Positions 7,797-16,603 are shown, counted from the first letter of the stretch. The stretch is DNA of 31,503 bases from JANRIC01 sp033765345 (GCA_033765345.1 JANRIC010000065.1:1-31503); one strand, 5' to 3'. Program-made: numbers and translations. The notes: a model not told the origin generated them from the letters alone.

Positions 7797-9929
7797 ATGG
7801 CAGTTATTAAAACAATTAGGAATTATTCCGGAATAGCAATCTTCTTTATAGCCGTTTCAATCTTGGCTTTTATCGCCGCAGATTTGATTATTCCCGGTGG
7901 TGCCGGTGGGCAACAACAACTTTTTGTTGGTTCTATCAACGGGATCAAAATCCCCAGAGAAGAATTTGAAAATCAGGTAAATGAAATTGAATACAATTAT
8001 CGCCTGGGCAACCAGCAAGCCTCTATAGATGATCAATTGAGACAAAGCTTTCGTGAACAAGCCTGGAGCAATCTTGTATTTAAATATGCCTATACCGACT
8101 TCTATAAAGAGCTTGCCCTAGCCGTAAGCGATAAAGAGCTTCAGGATATGGTACAAGGTGATTCCCTCTTTATTCATCCCTGGATCCGACAGCAATTTAC
8201 CAACCAACAAACCAACCAATTTGATAAAGAACTGGTAATTCGCTACCTAAAACAATATGACCAGATGCCTCCCCAACAGAGACAACAATGGGAAAATTTT
8301 GAAAAAGAACTCTACAAAGAAAGACTTCGATCCAAATATGTAGATTTGCTCAGACTGTCTTCTTATGTGACCGAGGCCGAAGCCGAAAGACAGTATCAAA
8401 GCCAAACCGCTAAGGTAAATGTCAAATACTTGTATGTACCTTATACTTCTTTGGTAGACTCTTTGTACAAATCCAAAATCACGGATGATTTGCTGAATAA
8501 AAAGCTAAAAGAAAACAAAGACAAATACAAAGCCGAAGAAACCCGAAGCTTAGAATATATCGTTTTTGATGTTTTTCCTTCCAAACAGGATAGCCTGAGC
8601 TTTCAGCAAGACCTCAAACAATTGGCTCAAGACTTTAAAAAAGCTCCCAATGATTCAAGTTTTGCCAGCCTGAACTCAGATACCCCCGAACCGGTACAGT
8701 TTCAGCCTGTTGGGCAAGTACCTACCATCCTGTTTGATAAACACCCAACTCTTGAAAAAGCTAAGGTTTACGGACCATATCCCGACAACAACGCCTATAA
8801 AATCTTTAAAGTCATTGACATCAAAGAGGATAGCCTTGCCTACGTAAGAGCACGACATATCCTTTTCCAGGCTGACGAAACGGCTTCCGAAGAAGTAAAA
8901 GCCGAAGCCCGTAAAAAAGCCAATGATATACTTCAGCAAATCAAAGATGGAGCTGATTTTGCAGAAATGGCCAGAAAATACGGTACCGATGGTACAGCAC
9001 AAAAAGGAGGAGACCTGGGCTTTTTTGCCAACAATGGTCAAATGGTAGCTCCTTTTGAAAAAGCAGCCTTTTCTCAAGAAGGCACTGGTTTGGTTCCCAA
9101 TCTGGTAGAAACCAAATTTGGCTATCACATCCTGGATATTACTGCCGCCAAAACCAAAAATACTTACAAAATCGCTACAATCACCCGAACGCTTGACCCC
9201 AGCGAAGAAACCCGCGACGGTGTACTACTCAAAGCCGAAGAACTGAGAAGCAAATCTGAAAACGCTGACGATCTTCGTGCTGAAATAGCCAAAAATCCTC
9301 GTTTAATTTTAGAAAAAGCAGAAAAATTACCCACTACCGCCTCCAATATTGGTAATATTACCGGAGCGCGTGAAGTGATTCGTTGGGCATTTAATGATGC
9401 AAGTCTCAATCAGGTCTCTGATGTGTTTGAAATTGCCGACCAAAATAAATACATCATTGCTACCCTGACCGCCAAAACCAAAAAAGACGAATCCTCTGTG
9501 GAAATATTCCGCACAGAACTGGAGCAGGAAGTACTTACTGATATCAAGGCTAAAGAAATCATCTCCAAGCTTAACCTCAAAGCCAAAACCCTCGAGGAAA
9601 TGGCCAAAGCGTATGGAACCTCCGCCCTGGTAGGTACAGCCAATGACCTGTTGCTTAATTCAGCCGTATTGCAAAATGCAGGGTTTAGCCCCAAAGCAAT
9701 CGGGCAAGCATTCGGTTTGCAAAAAGGCAAAAGAACACAGGCTATTCAGGATGAATCGGGAGTCATCATTGTAGAAGTGCTTAGTACAACTCCTGCCCCC
9801 AAAATTGCAGATTACAGCCAATATAAAGATCAATTGGTACAAAATAACAGCCAAAGAGTACAATATTTGATAGATCAGGCTTTGAGAAAAGCAGCCAATA
9901 TTGTAGATGAGCGATACAAATATTATTAA
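7797..9929 (+). CDS. ppiD: Peptidyl-prolyl isomerase PpiD-like, membrane-anchored chaperone
   Basis: The 710-residue protein matches the PpiD/SurA plan. An uncleaved N-terminal membrane anchor (about 12-32, YSGIAIFFIAVSILAFIAAD) leads into a SurA_N-like helical chaperone region (about 40-200). A parvulin PPIC domain follows at about 349-447 (RARHILFQADETASEEVKAE, then GGDLGFFANNGQMVAPFEKA and LVETKFGYHILDI). A second degenerate parvulin-like region and a helical tail complete it. It would sit in the inner membrane facing the periplasm, assisting folding of envelope proteins and isomerising proline bonds. It has its own promoter and two hairpin terminators downstream, so it is probably the last gene of the cluster. 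Confidence 0.9.
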   Translation: MAVIKTIRNYSGIAIFFIAVSILAFIAADLIIPGGAGGQQQLFVGSINGIKIPREEFENQVNEIEYNYRLGNQQASIDDQLRQSFREQAWSNLVFKYAYTDFYKELALAVSDKELQDMVQGDSLFIHPWIRQQFTNQQTNQFDKELVIRYLKQYDQMPPQQRQQWENFEKELYKERLRSKYVDLLRLSSYVTEAEAERQYQSQTAKVNVKYLYVPYTSLVDSLYKSKITDDLLNKKLKENKDKYKAEETRSLEYIVFDVFPSKQDSLSFQQDLKQLAQDFKKAPNDSSFASLNSDTPEPVQFQPVGQVPTILFDKHPTLEKAKVYGPYPDNNAYKIFKVIDIKEDSLAYVRARHILFQADETASEEVKAEARKKANDILQQIKDGADFAEMARKYGTDGTAQKGGDLGFFANNGQMVAPFEKAAFSQEGTGLVPNLVETKFGYHILDITAAKTKNTYKIATITRTLDPSEETRDGVLLKAEELRSKSENADDLRAEIAKNPRLILEKAEKLPTTASNIGNITGAREVIRWAFNDASLNQVSDVFEIADQNKYIIATLTAKTKKDESSVEIFRTELEQEVLTDIKAKEIISKLNLKAKTLEEMAKAYGTSALVGTANDLLLNSAVLQNAGFSPKAIGQAFGLQKGKRTQAIQDESGVIIVEVLSTTPAPKIADYSQYKDQLVQNNSQRVQYLIDQALRKAANIVDERYKYY

Positions 9930-10006
9930 TCTTTGTAAGGAATAAGCTTCCAGGTTTGGGAAATTCAATACCCAATACCCTATAAAAAATAGGTAGTATT
10001 CAAAAT

Positions 10007-10077
10007 GTAATGCTGAAATAAAAAAAACGCCCAGCTTTGTGTCCTCACAAAGCCCCTTTTTGAACGAACAGCATTAC
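10007..10077. repeat. Nested inverted repeat downstream of ppiD
   Basis: GTAATGCTG (10007-10015) and CAGCATTAC (10069-10077) are perfect 9-bp arms. They enclose the terminator-like hairpin at 10034-10053. The arms are more than a simple terminator needs. Confidence 0.55.
10034..10061 (+). terminator. Rho-independent terminator after ppiD
   Basis: A perfect 8-bp stem GCTTTGTG/CACAAAGC with loop TCCT is followed by CCCTTTTT. On the other strand the same hairpin is followed by a T run derived from the A run at about 10020-10027, so it may work in both directions between the converging ppiD and sensor genes. Confidence 0.65.
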
Positions 10078-10110
10078 TTGTTTAACATTACCAAAAAATA
10101 AAAACATCTG

Positions 10111-10154
10111 AGACCTTTACCTTAAATCATCTTGGGTAAAGGTCTTATTTTTTT
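10111..10154 (+). terminator. Second hairpin terminator before the converging sensor gene
   Basis: AGACCTTTACC (10111-10121) pairs perfectly with GGTAAAGGTCT (10135-10145), and a long T run begins at 10148, touching the stop of the minus-strand sensor gene. This is a strong plus-strand terminator stacked behind the first one. Confidence 0.6.
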
Positions 10155-12937
10155 CAGGAAATATTATTTTTGAATTGCATATTGGCGAGGTCCTCGTAGT
10201 TTTGGCGTAGTTCTTCTTCCCGAATGAGGATTTCGGTAGTCATGCGCTTGAGTTCTTCTTCCTGTAGTTTACTTTCGGTAATATCCTGAAATATGCCGTC
10301 AAATACTATCAAATCATCCACTTGACGAGGAGTAGAGATAATTTTGACCCATTTCCAGTTTTGGGCTTTGTCAGCGATTCTGCCTTCCCATACAAACCCT
10401 TCCAGAGACTGCAAAGAAGCCAGGCTCTGCTCGAAATAAGATGTACGGTCTTCGGGATGAATGCCCTGATACAAGTTTTCCATATCAAATTGCAGAAATT
10501 CTTCGGCAGAATAATCCAGTACTTTTTTTACATAATCCGACACATAAGTAAATCGCCCTTGATTGGTTTGGGGGTCGTGTTCAAACTGATAAATAATTCC
10601 TGGCACATTTTGAGTAATATTCTTAAAGCGTTTTTCATTGGCTTCCAGCATTTGGTTGGTTTTTTTGAGTTCCAACTCTTTTAACTTGTTTTTTTTGAGT
10701 GCTTTCTCGAGGACTTCCGTATTGGTTCGCATTTTTTCGTTAGAACGCTCCAATTCCTGGCGTTTACTGGTTAATTCATTGAGTACAATATCCAGTTGTT
10801 TTTGATTGCTGATGTCATTGATATAACCTGCCACTCGAAGCGCGTTACCTTCTTCATCACGAAGAGACTGGCAGGAGGCTCTAAACCAGCGATATTCTCC
10901 GGATTTGGTCAGAAGGCGATGCTCATTTAAGAATGTAGAATTACCAGTTTTGTCTTTTACGTGTTGTATAAATTCACGGAAAACCCTTTCGCGATCCTCA
11001 GGGTGTAGCCGGGTAGCCCAGCTATCAAGTACATTGGGGAATTCTTCGTCGGTATACCCCAGGCTGATTTTTAAATTTTTAGACCATAAAAATTCGGTAT
11101 GCAGATCAATGAAGCCGTTTTGAGGTATCACCATATCCCAAAGTCCTTCGCTAGAGCTTTGAATGATTAAGTTAAATCTGCTAAGTGATTCTTCTAATTC
11201 TTGGGTGCGATTTTTTACTTCTGTTTCCAGATTTTCTTTTAGTTTTTCAAGCTCATGTTGTTTGGCTGCCATTTCTTCCTGCGTCACGGTAAGCTCCTCC
11301 ATGTTCTTTCGCATACCTTCTTCCTGTGTACGCATGATATCTGTCTGATCCTGTAATTCTTTGACGAGTTGGCGGGTGCGTTCACTGATTTTGATAGAGG
11401 AAATGGCAGCAGCAATACTTTCGCAGATTTTCTCAATAAACTCAATTTGATAATCTTCAAATTCGTGTAAAGAAGCAATTTCTAGTACTCCTTCCACAGC
11501 ATGATTTAATTTGAGTGGGAAGATGAGTAAATAACGTGCCGGGGCTTCGCCAAGTCCTGAACTGATACTTAGATAATCCTCTGGAATTCTTTGCAAATAA
11601 ATTTTTTCCTTTTCCAGATAGACCTGCCCCAAGAGGCTTTCTGCGTGGTCGTTATGAACTATGATTTGTTTATTGAAATACTTCTTGCGGTCATACGCAT
11701 AACAAGCAATCATATCAAGTTGGGCAGTAGCTTCGTTTTCACCAGGATTGACAATAAAAATACCTCCTTGATTGGCTTCTAAGTACTCGATCAGTGCAGC
11801 CAGTGTATTTTCTCCCAGCGATTTGAAATCCAAATTATTTGAGCGGATGATCTCGGCAAATTTGGCCAAACCTTGAGTAACCCAATTTCTTTTTTTATCT
11901 TCTTCTGCTACCTCCTGAAGCTTTTTACGCATTTGAATCAAAGAATTGCCCAAGACATCCTTATCGCTGACGGGGCTAAACTCGAAATCGAATTTCCCAT
12001 CTCCAATACTTTTGGCAAAAAGGCTGGCATTCTTAAGATTGTCAGAGAGTAGATTACTGGCCTCTACCACGTGAGCAAGCTCATCGTGTGTAGATTCCAT
12101 TTGCTCGGGAATTTCCCCATTGGAGAGCCTGCGAATCAGCTCGGTTGGTTTGTTAATGGATTCTGTAAGTCGAAAAGCATTATAAAAAGCAAAAGCCACC
12201 GAAATCAGAATTGAGAACACCATGATATAGATGGTAAAGATATTGGACCAATTAGTTTTACTCTGAACCTGATCTACGTGCAGGCGTGTGATTTTATCAT
12301 TATTTTCTAGAAGCAAAAGGAGTAGCGTTTTGAGTTTATCTTTTGCTGGTAGTACTTCTTCACTGATTTTAAGCCCAATTTGATGGGAAATGACTCGACT
12401 TTCATCCAGAAGAGCCCCTATTTCAGAAGAATCATTTTCTGGGATAATTGCCTGAAGATTTGAAATATTTTGCTCAATGGCCACATCACTCTGGGCAATG
12501 GCACTTTTAAAATCCGATACCAGCGTCTTGAGCAAAGGAATTTTTTCTGTTAGAAAGTCATCTTCTTTAAAATCCAGCTGAATTTCATTAATCTGTATAA
12601 GTGAAGAGTCAATCTTGGCTTGCCAGGTTTCTACCCTTTGTCTTTTATAGGAAGCTTTGGCATTCAGAACGTATAATTGATGCAATGAAGTAATTTCTTC
12701 AATCCCGGCTAACATTTGAGAAAGTATGATGAGTTTACGGGTATCGAGTGATTCTAATTGGCGAGTCAGAAAATTAGTTTGTCGGTTTTGCCATAGAATA
12801 ACTGCCGAAAAGGTCAACAATAACCCAATAAATAATACTACAAAGATCAGCATTCTGCCTTGCAGGGTGTTTACACTCATAAAACTACTCCACCTTTGTG
12901 TAATGTCGGAGGATTGACTATTTTCAGGCTTATCCAT
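10154..12937 (-). CDS. Membrane HAMP-GAF-PAS-PAS sensor protein without an output domain
   Basis: From the ATG at 12937 (a TTG at 12955 would add six residues) the 927-residue protein has the following layout. A membrane segment (about 28-49) comes first, then a helical periplasmic or ligand region to about 225 and a second membrane segment (about 228-252). HAMP-like helices follow, then a GAF domain (about 349-514), a coiled coil, a PAS_3 domain (about 589-714, ending VAGYINDISNQKQLD), another coiled coil, a second PAS domain (about 766-887, ending DGIFQDITESKLQEEEL) and a short coiled tail. No HisKA, HATPase, GGDEF, EAL or MCP signalling motif follows, and the protein stops cleanly. It may signal through a partner or be a methyl-accepting-like scaffold. 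It is transcribed alone, convergent with ppiD. Confidence 0.8.
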   Translation of the reverse strand: MDKPENSQSSDITQRWSSFMSVNTLQGRMLIFVVLFIGLLLTFSAVILWQNRQTNFLTRQLESLDTRKLIILSQMLAGIEEITSLHQLYVLNAKASYKRQRVETWQAKIDSSLIQINEIQLDFKEDDFLTEKIPLLKTLVSDFKSAIAQSDVAIEQNISNLQAIIPENDSSEIGALLDESRVISHQIGLKISEEVLPAKDKLKTLLLLLLENNDKITRLHVDQVQSKTNWSNIFTIYIMVFSILISVAFAFYNAFRLTESINKPTELIRRLSNGEIPEQMESTHDELAHVVEASNLLSDNLKNASLFAKSIGDGKFDFEFSPVSDKDVLGNSLIQMRKKLQEVAEEDKKRNWVTQGLAKFAEIIRSNNLDFKSLGENTLAALIEYLEANQGGIFIVNPGENEATAQLDMIACYAYDRKKYFNKQIIVHNDHAESLLGQVYLEKEKIYLQRIPEDYLSISSGLGEAPARYLLIFPLKLNHAVEGVLEIASLHEFEDYQIEFIEKICESIAAAISSIKISERTRQLVKELQDQTDIMRTQEEGMRKNMEELTVTQEEMAAKQHELEKLKENLETEVKNRTQELEESLSRFNLIIQSSSEGLWDMVIPQNGFIDLHTEFLWSKNLKISLGYTDEEFPNVLDSWATRLHPEDRERVFREFIQHVKDKTGNSTFLNEHRLLTKSGEYRWFRASCQSLRDEEGNALRVAGYINDISNQKQLDIVLNELTSKRQELERSNEKMRTNTEVLEKALKKNKLKELELKKTNQMLEANEKRFKNITQNVPGIIYQFEHDPQTNQGRFTYVSDYVKKVLDYSAEEFLQFDMENLYQGIHPEDRTSYFEQSLASLQSLEGFVWEGRIADKAQNWKWVKIISTPRQVDDLIVFDGIFQDITESKLQEEELKRMTTEILIREEELRQNYEDLANMQFKNNIS

Positions 12938-13233
12938 ATTCACAAAATATTGCAAGATATACTAAATCAATGCAAGCGTTTATAGCACGTCTATTAAAAC
13001 ACCAAAAAATCAATATAGTTATAAAATAGTATGTTTTCCGCTCTTTTTTTCAAGCTTAAAAATCATACCAATCCCAGGAATCCATTTTAATATTTACCTG
13101 AATTTGTACCTGAAATCATTTCCGGGTATGAATACGCCGATTTAAAAAATATTTTTTTTGCTCAAGCAACCTATATAAGATTTTTTGCATCTAAATAACA
13201 AAAACTAATAATAGTAGACGAATTGACGATACA
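12938..13233. other. Divergent intergenic region between the sensor and ECF operons
   Basis: This 296-bp AT-rich stretch separates two divergent genes and should hold both promoters. A small dyad TTGCTCAAGCAA (13158-13169) follows a T run about 65 bp before the ECF gene and could be an operator or -33 region. I see no gene and no exact TAnnTTTG box properly spaced. Confidence 0.35.
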
Positions 13234-13797
13234 ATGCCCAAACTATCATCTGATCAGGAATTGATAGAGGGATGCCTGAATAATCAAAGGCTTGCCCAAA
13301 AACTTCTCTACGAGAAATATTCTTCTCGTATGCTTGGGCTATGTATGCGGTATATTCGGGATGATTTCGAGGCCGAAGAAGCCATGATTGGAGGATTTAT
13401 GAAGGTCTTTTCCAAAATTTCTCAATTCAAAAACGAAGGAAGTTTTGAGGGTTGGATCAAACGCATCATGGTCAATGAATGTCTCAACTTTCTGCGTAAA
13501 AAACGATGGTTGTATGCAGAGGTGGATATTGCGAATGTTTCAGATAATATGGATTATAGCCGCTATGAATCTGAATTTGATACAGAAGAACTGCTCAACT
13601 TGATTGATCGACTTCCGATAGGGTATCGCACAGTATTTAATTTGTACGCCATAGAGGGTTATTCGCACAAAGAAATAGCCGATATGCTGGGAATCAGTGA
13701 AAATACTTCCAAATCTCAGCTTTCACGCGCAAGAGGACTCTTGCAAAAATTGATTAACAACAGCGACAAAACTTTGAACAACATCAGTCATGGATAA
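13234..13797 (+). CDS. ECF-type RNA polymerase sigma-70 factor
   Basis: The 187-residue protein has the two-domain plan of group IV sigma factors. Region 2 (about 20-95) contains LLYEKYSSRMLGLCMRYIRD, EAEEAMIGGFMKVFSKISQF and FEGWIKRIMVNECLNFLRKK. Region 4 (about 125-180) contains LPIGYRTVFNLYAIEGYSHK and the helix-turn-helix EIADMLGISENTSKSQLSRA. It would direct RNA polymerase to a small regulon. The final codons overlap the next gene by 8 bp, so the two are translationally coupled. Genes of this type in Bacteroidota are usually followed by a membrane protein and an outer-membrane barrel, as here. Confidence 0.93.
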   Translation: MPKLSSDQELIEGCLNNQRLAQKLLYEKYSSRMLGLCMRYIRDDFEAEEAMIGGFMKVFSKISQFKNEGSFEGWIKRIMVNECLNFLRKKRWLYAEVDIANVSDNMDYSRYESEFDTEELLNLIDRLPIGYRTVFNLYAIEGYSHKEIADMLGISENTSKSQLSRARGLLQKLINNSDKTLNNISHG

Positions 13798-14572
13798 AAA
13801 TAATCTGGATAAGCTTTTTCAAAATAAACTCCAAAATTACGAAAAGAAGCCCCAATCAGAAGTCTGGAACAAATTGGAGTTTTTGCTCCAGGAGGAAGAA
13901 GTAAAAGTTATACCAATTACACGTAGAAAAATAGCGTTCTTCCGACTCTCAGTCGCAGCTTCTTTGTGTATCCTTGTATTGGGCTGGTGGGCTTTGTACC
14001 CTCGCTTGTCCGATAAACAAGCACCTCGGTACTCGAAAGTCCATGAAGTAGAAATACAACCGGAGTTAGACTCCATCCAAGTACCGCAAAAAACCATTAA
14101 AGAGCTTTCCAAATCAAACAGAAAAAAACTTTCTCCTCAAACACCTAAAAAATCACAGGAACTTGACATAGAAATAGAAATTTCAAGCCCGAATCAGCTT
14201 ACAAGCGATAAACTTGCTAAAAATAAAGATGCTAAGAGTTTAAAAAATGATTCAAAAGAAAACAAAACAAACCCTGAAGATGATTTTACAACACAAGAGG
14301 AAAATTTGAATCAAAATACAACTCAAGTGGCTAAAAACGAATCCCGAAAAGGCTATAAAATTATTGTCAAAGTAAAACTAAATGAAGGGACAAATCCTAC
14401 GCCTCAACCTGAAAATTCGGAGGAGACCTTGGCAAACAATGAGCCTTCTTTGAAAAAAGGAAAAAAATTTCTGGCTAAAATCAAAAAATCCGATCAGGAA
14501 AAAAAATCCGATCAAGAATTCAAAATCCTGGGTGTTGATCCCGAAAAAATCTGGGCTTCTATTGGGAAGTAA
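13790..14572 (+). CDS. Single-pass membrane protein, probable anti-sigma partner
   Basis: This 260-residue protein begins with a short cytoplasmic part (1-46, including YEKKPQSEVWNKLEFLLQEE, like N termini of Bacteroidota anti-sigma-like proteins). One membrane helix follows (about 48-66, FFRLSVAASLCILVLGWWAL), then a long Lys/Glu/Asn-rich disordered periplasmic region. No FecR or zinc anti-sigma (HxxxCxxC) motif is visible. The 8-bp overlap with the sigma gene, and a cytoplasmic domain of the right size to bind it, support an anti-sigma role by context. The sequence itself proves only topology. The charged tail may contact the barrel encoded next. Confidence 0.6.
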   Translation: MDKNNLDKLFQNKLQNYEKKPQSEVWNKLEFLLQEEEVKVIPITRRKIAFFRLSVAASLCILVLGWWALYPRLSDKQAPRYSKVHEVEIQPELDSIQVPQKTIKELSKSNRKKLSPQTPKKSQELDIEIEISSPNQLTSDKLAKNKDAKSLKNDSKENKTNPEDDFTTQEENLNQNTTQVAKNESRKGYKIIVKVKLNEGTNPTPQPENSEETLANNEPSLKKGKKFLAKIKKSDQEKKSDQEFKILGVDPEKIWASIGK

Positions 14573-14610
14573 ATCAATATGCCCCCAAACTAAGATAAAA
14601 AATTAAAACC

Positions 14611-15591
14611 ATGGAAAATCAAAAAATATTTACAGTGCTGGTCTTCCTTCTTTTGGGTATGCTCAACTTAGGCAGGGCACAAGATACCATCAGTGTTGAA
14701 CTGGGCGATAAAGCCATTGTACTGATCGTCACCAAGGATCACGAAGGCCTTAAAAGGGTACGTGAGCTTGACCTCAATCAAATCATTCGCGACGTAACGA
14801 CTCAACTAGATACAGCAGCCCTCGCCCAGCAAAAAGAGGTCAAAACCTATGAATACCAAATGGATCCTACTAGTCACCGCCTGACACTCATGGAAGTAAA
14901 ACCCGAAGAAAATACGTATTCCTCCAAACCTTCTACAACCGAAGATTCTTTTGAAAAATACACAGAGATACATCTGGGCAGCCGTATATTCTGGGCTGTA
15001 GAGTTCGGACTGAATAATTATTTGGAAAACGGCCAGTTTCCCGACACACAAGGCAAATCCTATGGAGTAGAGACGATTCAATCTAGGTTTTTTGCTACTG
15101 GGCTTTACCAACGCACCAATTTAGGCGGCACCAAAACTCCCTTAAGCCTGCAATTCGGATTGGAATTGAGCTGGTTCAATTTTATGTTTCAGGAAGACAA
15201 TTATCTGGTTGAAAATGAAAACAGCGTTGAGTTTAGAGATTATGTAACGGATTTTGGAAACAAATTGCAGAAATCCAAACTGACAGTGCCTTATCTCAAT
15301 CTGCCCCTTACGCTAAATCTCCGTTTTAGAAACCGACAAGGGCGGCGCACCTTTAACCTAGGGGCTGGTGGGTATATCGGTTATCGCCTGGGTGGGCATA
15401 CCAAACTCAAATTAGAGGGCGACTCGATCAAAGAACGCAATAACTTCTTTCTCAATAATTGGCGCTACGGACTAGAAGCACAAGCAGGCTACCGACATTT
15501 TTTACTCTTTTTTAAATATGACCTCAATGACCTATTCGTCCAGAATAAAGGGCCAAAATTAAATGCTTTTGCTTTTGGGATAAGGATTTGA
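14611..15591 (+). CDS. Outer-membrane beta-barrel protein of the ECF operon
   Basis: The 326-residue product has a signal peptide (KIFTVLVFLLLGMLNLGRAQ, cleavage about residue 24) and a polar N-terminal domain to about residue 110. After that come amphipathic strands typical of small outer-membrane barrels of the PorT/OmpA-like type: SLQFGLELSWFNFMF, PYLNLPLTLNLRFRNRQG, NLGAGGYIGYRLGG and LLFFKYDLNDLF, ending in NAFAFGIRI. The substrate or partner is unknown. It follows the membrane protein by 38 bp and likely belongs to the same envelope-stress operon. A hairpin with a T run lies about 110 bp downstream. Confidence 0.75.
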   Translation: MENQKIFTVLVFLLLGMLNLGRAQDTISVELGDKAIVLIVTKDHEGLKRVRELDLNQIIRDVTTQLDTAALAQQKEVKTYEYQMDPTSHRLTLMEVKPEENTYSSKPSTTEDSFEKYTEIHLGSRIFWAVEFGLNNYLENGQFPDTQGKSYGVETIQSRFFATGLYQRTNLGGTKTPLSLQFGLELSWFNFMFQEDNYLVENENSVEFRDYVTDFGNKLQKSKLTVPYLNLPLTLNLRFRNRQGRRTFNLGAGGYIGYRLGGHTKLKLEGDSIKERNNFFLNNWRYGLEAQAGYRHFLLFFKYDLNDLFVQNKGPKLNAFAFGIRI

Positions 15592-15702
15592 GCTAGCTAG
15601 TGTTGGGGGAATAGCCCTTTGTTCATAGATTTATTTTTTCGCTATAGAATTTTATACCGTTTTATGTGCCAAATTTTAAACTTAAAAAGACATTAAACAA
15701 AG

Positions 15703-15741
15703 AATGTATAAATAATAAAAAAAATATTTATACATTTTTTT
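15703..15741 (+). terminator. AT-stem hairpin with T run after the barrel gene
   Basis: AATGTATAAATA (15703-15714) and TATTTATACATT (15725-15736) are perfect 12-bp arms around an A-rich loop, and the T run continues to 15741. It has terminator geometry, but the stem is almost purely A/T. Confidence 0.5.
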
Positions 15742-15768
15742 GCAAATTGTGTTTTATAAAAATAAAAA

Positions 15769-15936
15769 GTACCCATGCGAGTTCGCAAGTGTTCATTTTA
15801 CTTTGATTTAGTGCTCATGTGAGTTCGCAAGTGTTTATTTTATTTTGATTTAGTGCTCATGTGAGTTCGCAAGTGTTCATTTTACTTTGATTTAGTGCTC
15901 ATGTGAGTTCGCAAGTGTTCATTTTACTTTAATTCC
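15769..15936. repeat. Four tandem 42-bp repeats, non-coding in all frames
   Basis: Units start at 15769, 15811, 15853 and 15895. The core GTGAGTTCGCAAGTGTTC is nearly invariant; unit 1 has ACCCATGCG at its start, unit 2 has two T-for-C changes, and unit 4 ends in AATTCC. The period equals 14 codons, but each of the three forward and three reverse frames contains a stop in every unit, so this is not a coding repeat. There are no unique spacers, which excludes a CRISPR array. Confidence 0.9.
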
Positions 15937-15966
15937 CCGATCTGTGGCACACATACCAGTAATTCC

Positions 15967-15985
15967 GGTCTGTGCGCCACAGACC
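15967..15985. repeat. GGTCTGTG hairpin
   Basis: GGTCTGTG, loop CGC, CACAGACC is a perfect 8-bp palindrome. A related ATCTGTGGCACACA motif lies 20-30 bp upstream (15940-15953), giving a partly duplicated structure. It could be a regulatory site or a REP-like unit. Confidence 0.4.
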
Positions 15986-16090
15986 AGGGACAAGAGGTAT
16001 CCATGTCAGATTCTCTTGCATCAAAATTTCATCATTACCTTCCTAGGAAAAACAATTTTCAATCATCGTCAAAAATCTCCCGATCCTCTT

Positions 16091-16098
16091 TATATTTG
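16091..16098 (+). promoter_or_regulatory. Bacteroidota -7 box before the OsmC gene
   Basis: TATATTTG matches TAnnTTTG exactly, 90 nt before the OsmC start. No clear TTTG -33 box is spaced correctly. Confidence 0.45.
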
Positions 16099-16187
16099 TA
16101 TGAGAGTGCCGAAAATACACAGACCTAATCTACAGGTATTTTTTTCGTACTTATCCAAATTCATTTAACAAAACTCAACAAAAAACT

Positions 16188-16601
16188 ATGAAACGTCGCG
16201 CAACTGCCGTTTGGAACGGCTCCGGAAAAGAAGGGAACGGTCATTTGACTACCCAGAGTACTGTCCTTCATGAAACCCAATATTCTTACAACAGCCGCTT
16301 TGCCGAAGGCATAGGTACCAACCCCGAAGAGTTGGTTGCTGCTGCTCACGCTGGTTGTTTTGTGATGAAATTATCTTTTGTACTTGGCAATTCAGGCTTT
16401 ACCCCCGAAATGCTAGACGCTACTGCCACCATCACGCTGGAAGACGGCGGTATCACAGAGTCTCATATCGTACTGAAAGCCAAAGTACCCGGTATCAGTC
16501 AAGATGTATTTGAGACCAGTGTAAAAGACGCTGAGTTGAACTGCCCCATCAGCAAATTGCTCAATACCAAAATTACGGTAGAGGCTACCCTAGAAAATTA
16601 A
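16188..16601 (+). CDS. OsmC-family peroxiredoxin
   Basis: The 137-residue protein is full length for OsmC/Ohr. The catalytic set is visible: Arg37 (SYNSRFAEG), Glu48 (TNPEELVAAAHAGCF), the peroxidatic Cys57, and the resolving Cys119 in AELNCPISKL. It opens with the OsmC-type KRRATAVWNGSGKEGNG. Such enzymes reduce organic hydroperoxides in the cytosol using thiol donors. The sequence looks more like OsmC than Ohr. It converges with the carbonic anhydrase gene, and a shared hairpin separates them. A -7 box lies 90 nt upstream. Confidence 0.9.
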   Translation: MKRRATAVWNGSGKEGNGHLTTQSTVLHETQYSYNSRFAEGIGTNPEELVAAAHAGCFVMKLSFVLGNSGFTPEMLDATATITLEDGGITESHIVLKAKVPGISQDVFETSVKDAELNCPISKLLNTKITVEATLEN

Positions 16602-16603
16602 TC

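Larger units (their letters stand above)
15592..16187. other. 596-bp intergenic region rich in repeats
   Basis: No gene is evident here. In order the region holds a terminator-like AT hairpin (15703-15741), four 42-bp tandem repeats (15769-15936), a GTCTGTG hairpin (15967-15985) and a promoter box for the OsmC gene (16091-16098). The stretch 15986-16090 shows nothing recognisable. Confidence 0.6.

Noticed and set aside
15769..15936. CRISPR array
   Set aside because: The 42-bp units are directly tandem with no unique spacers, and no cas gene is in the window.
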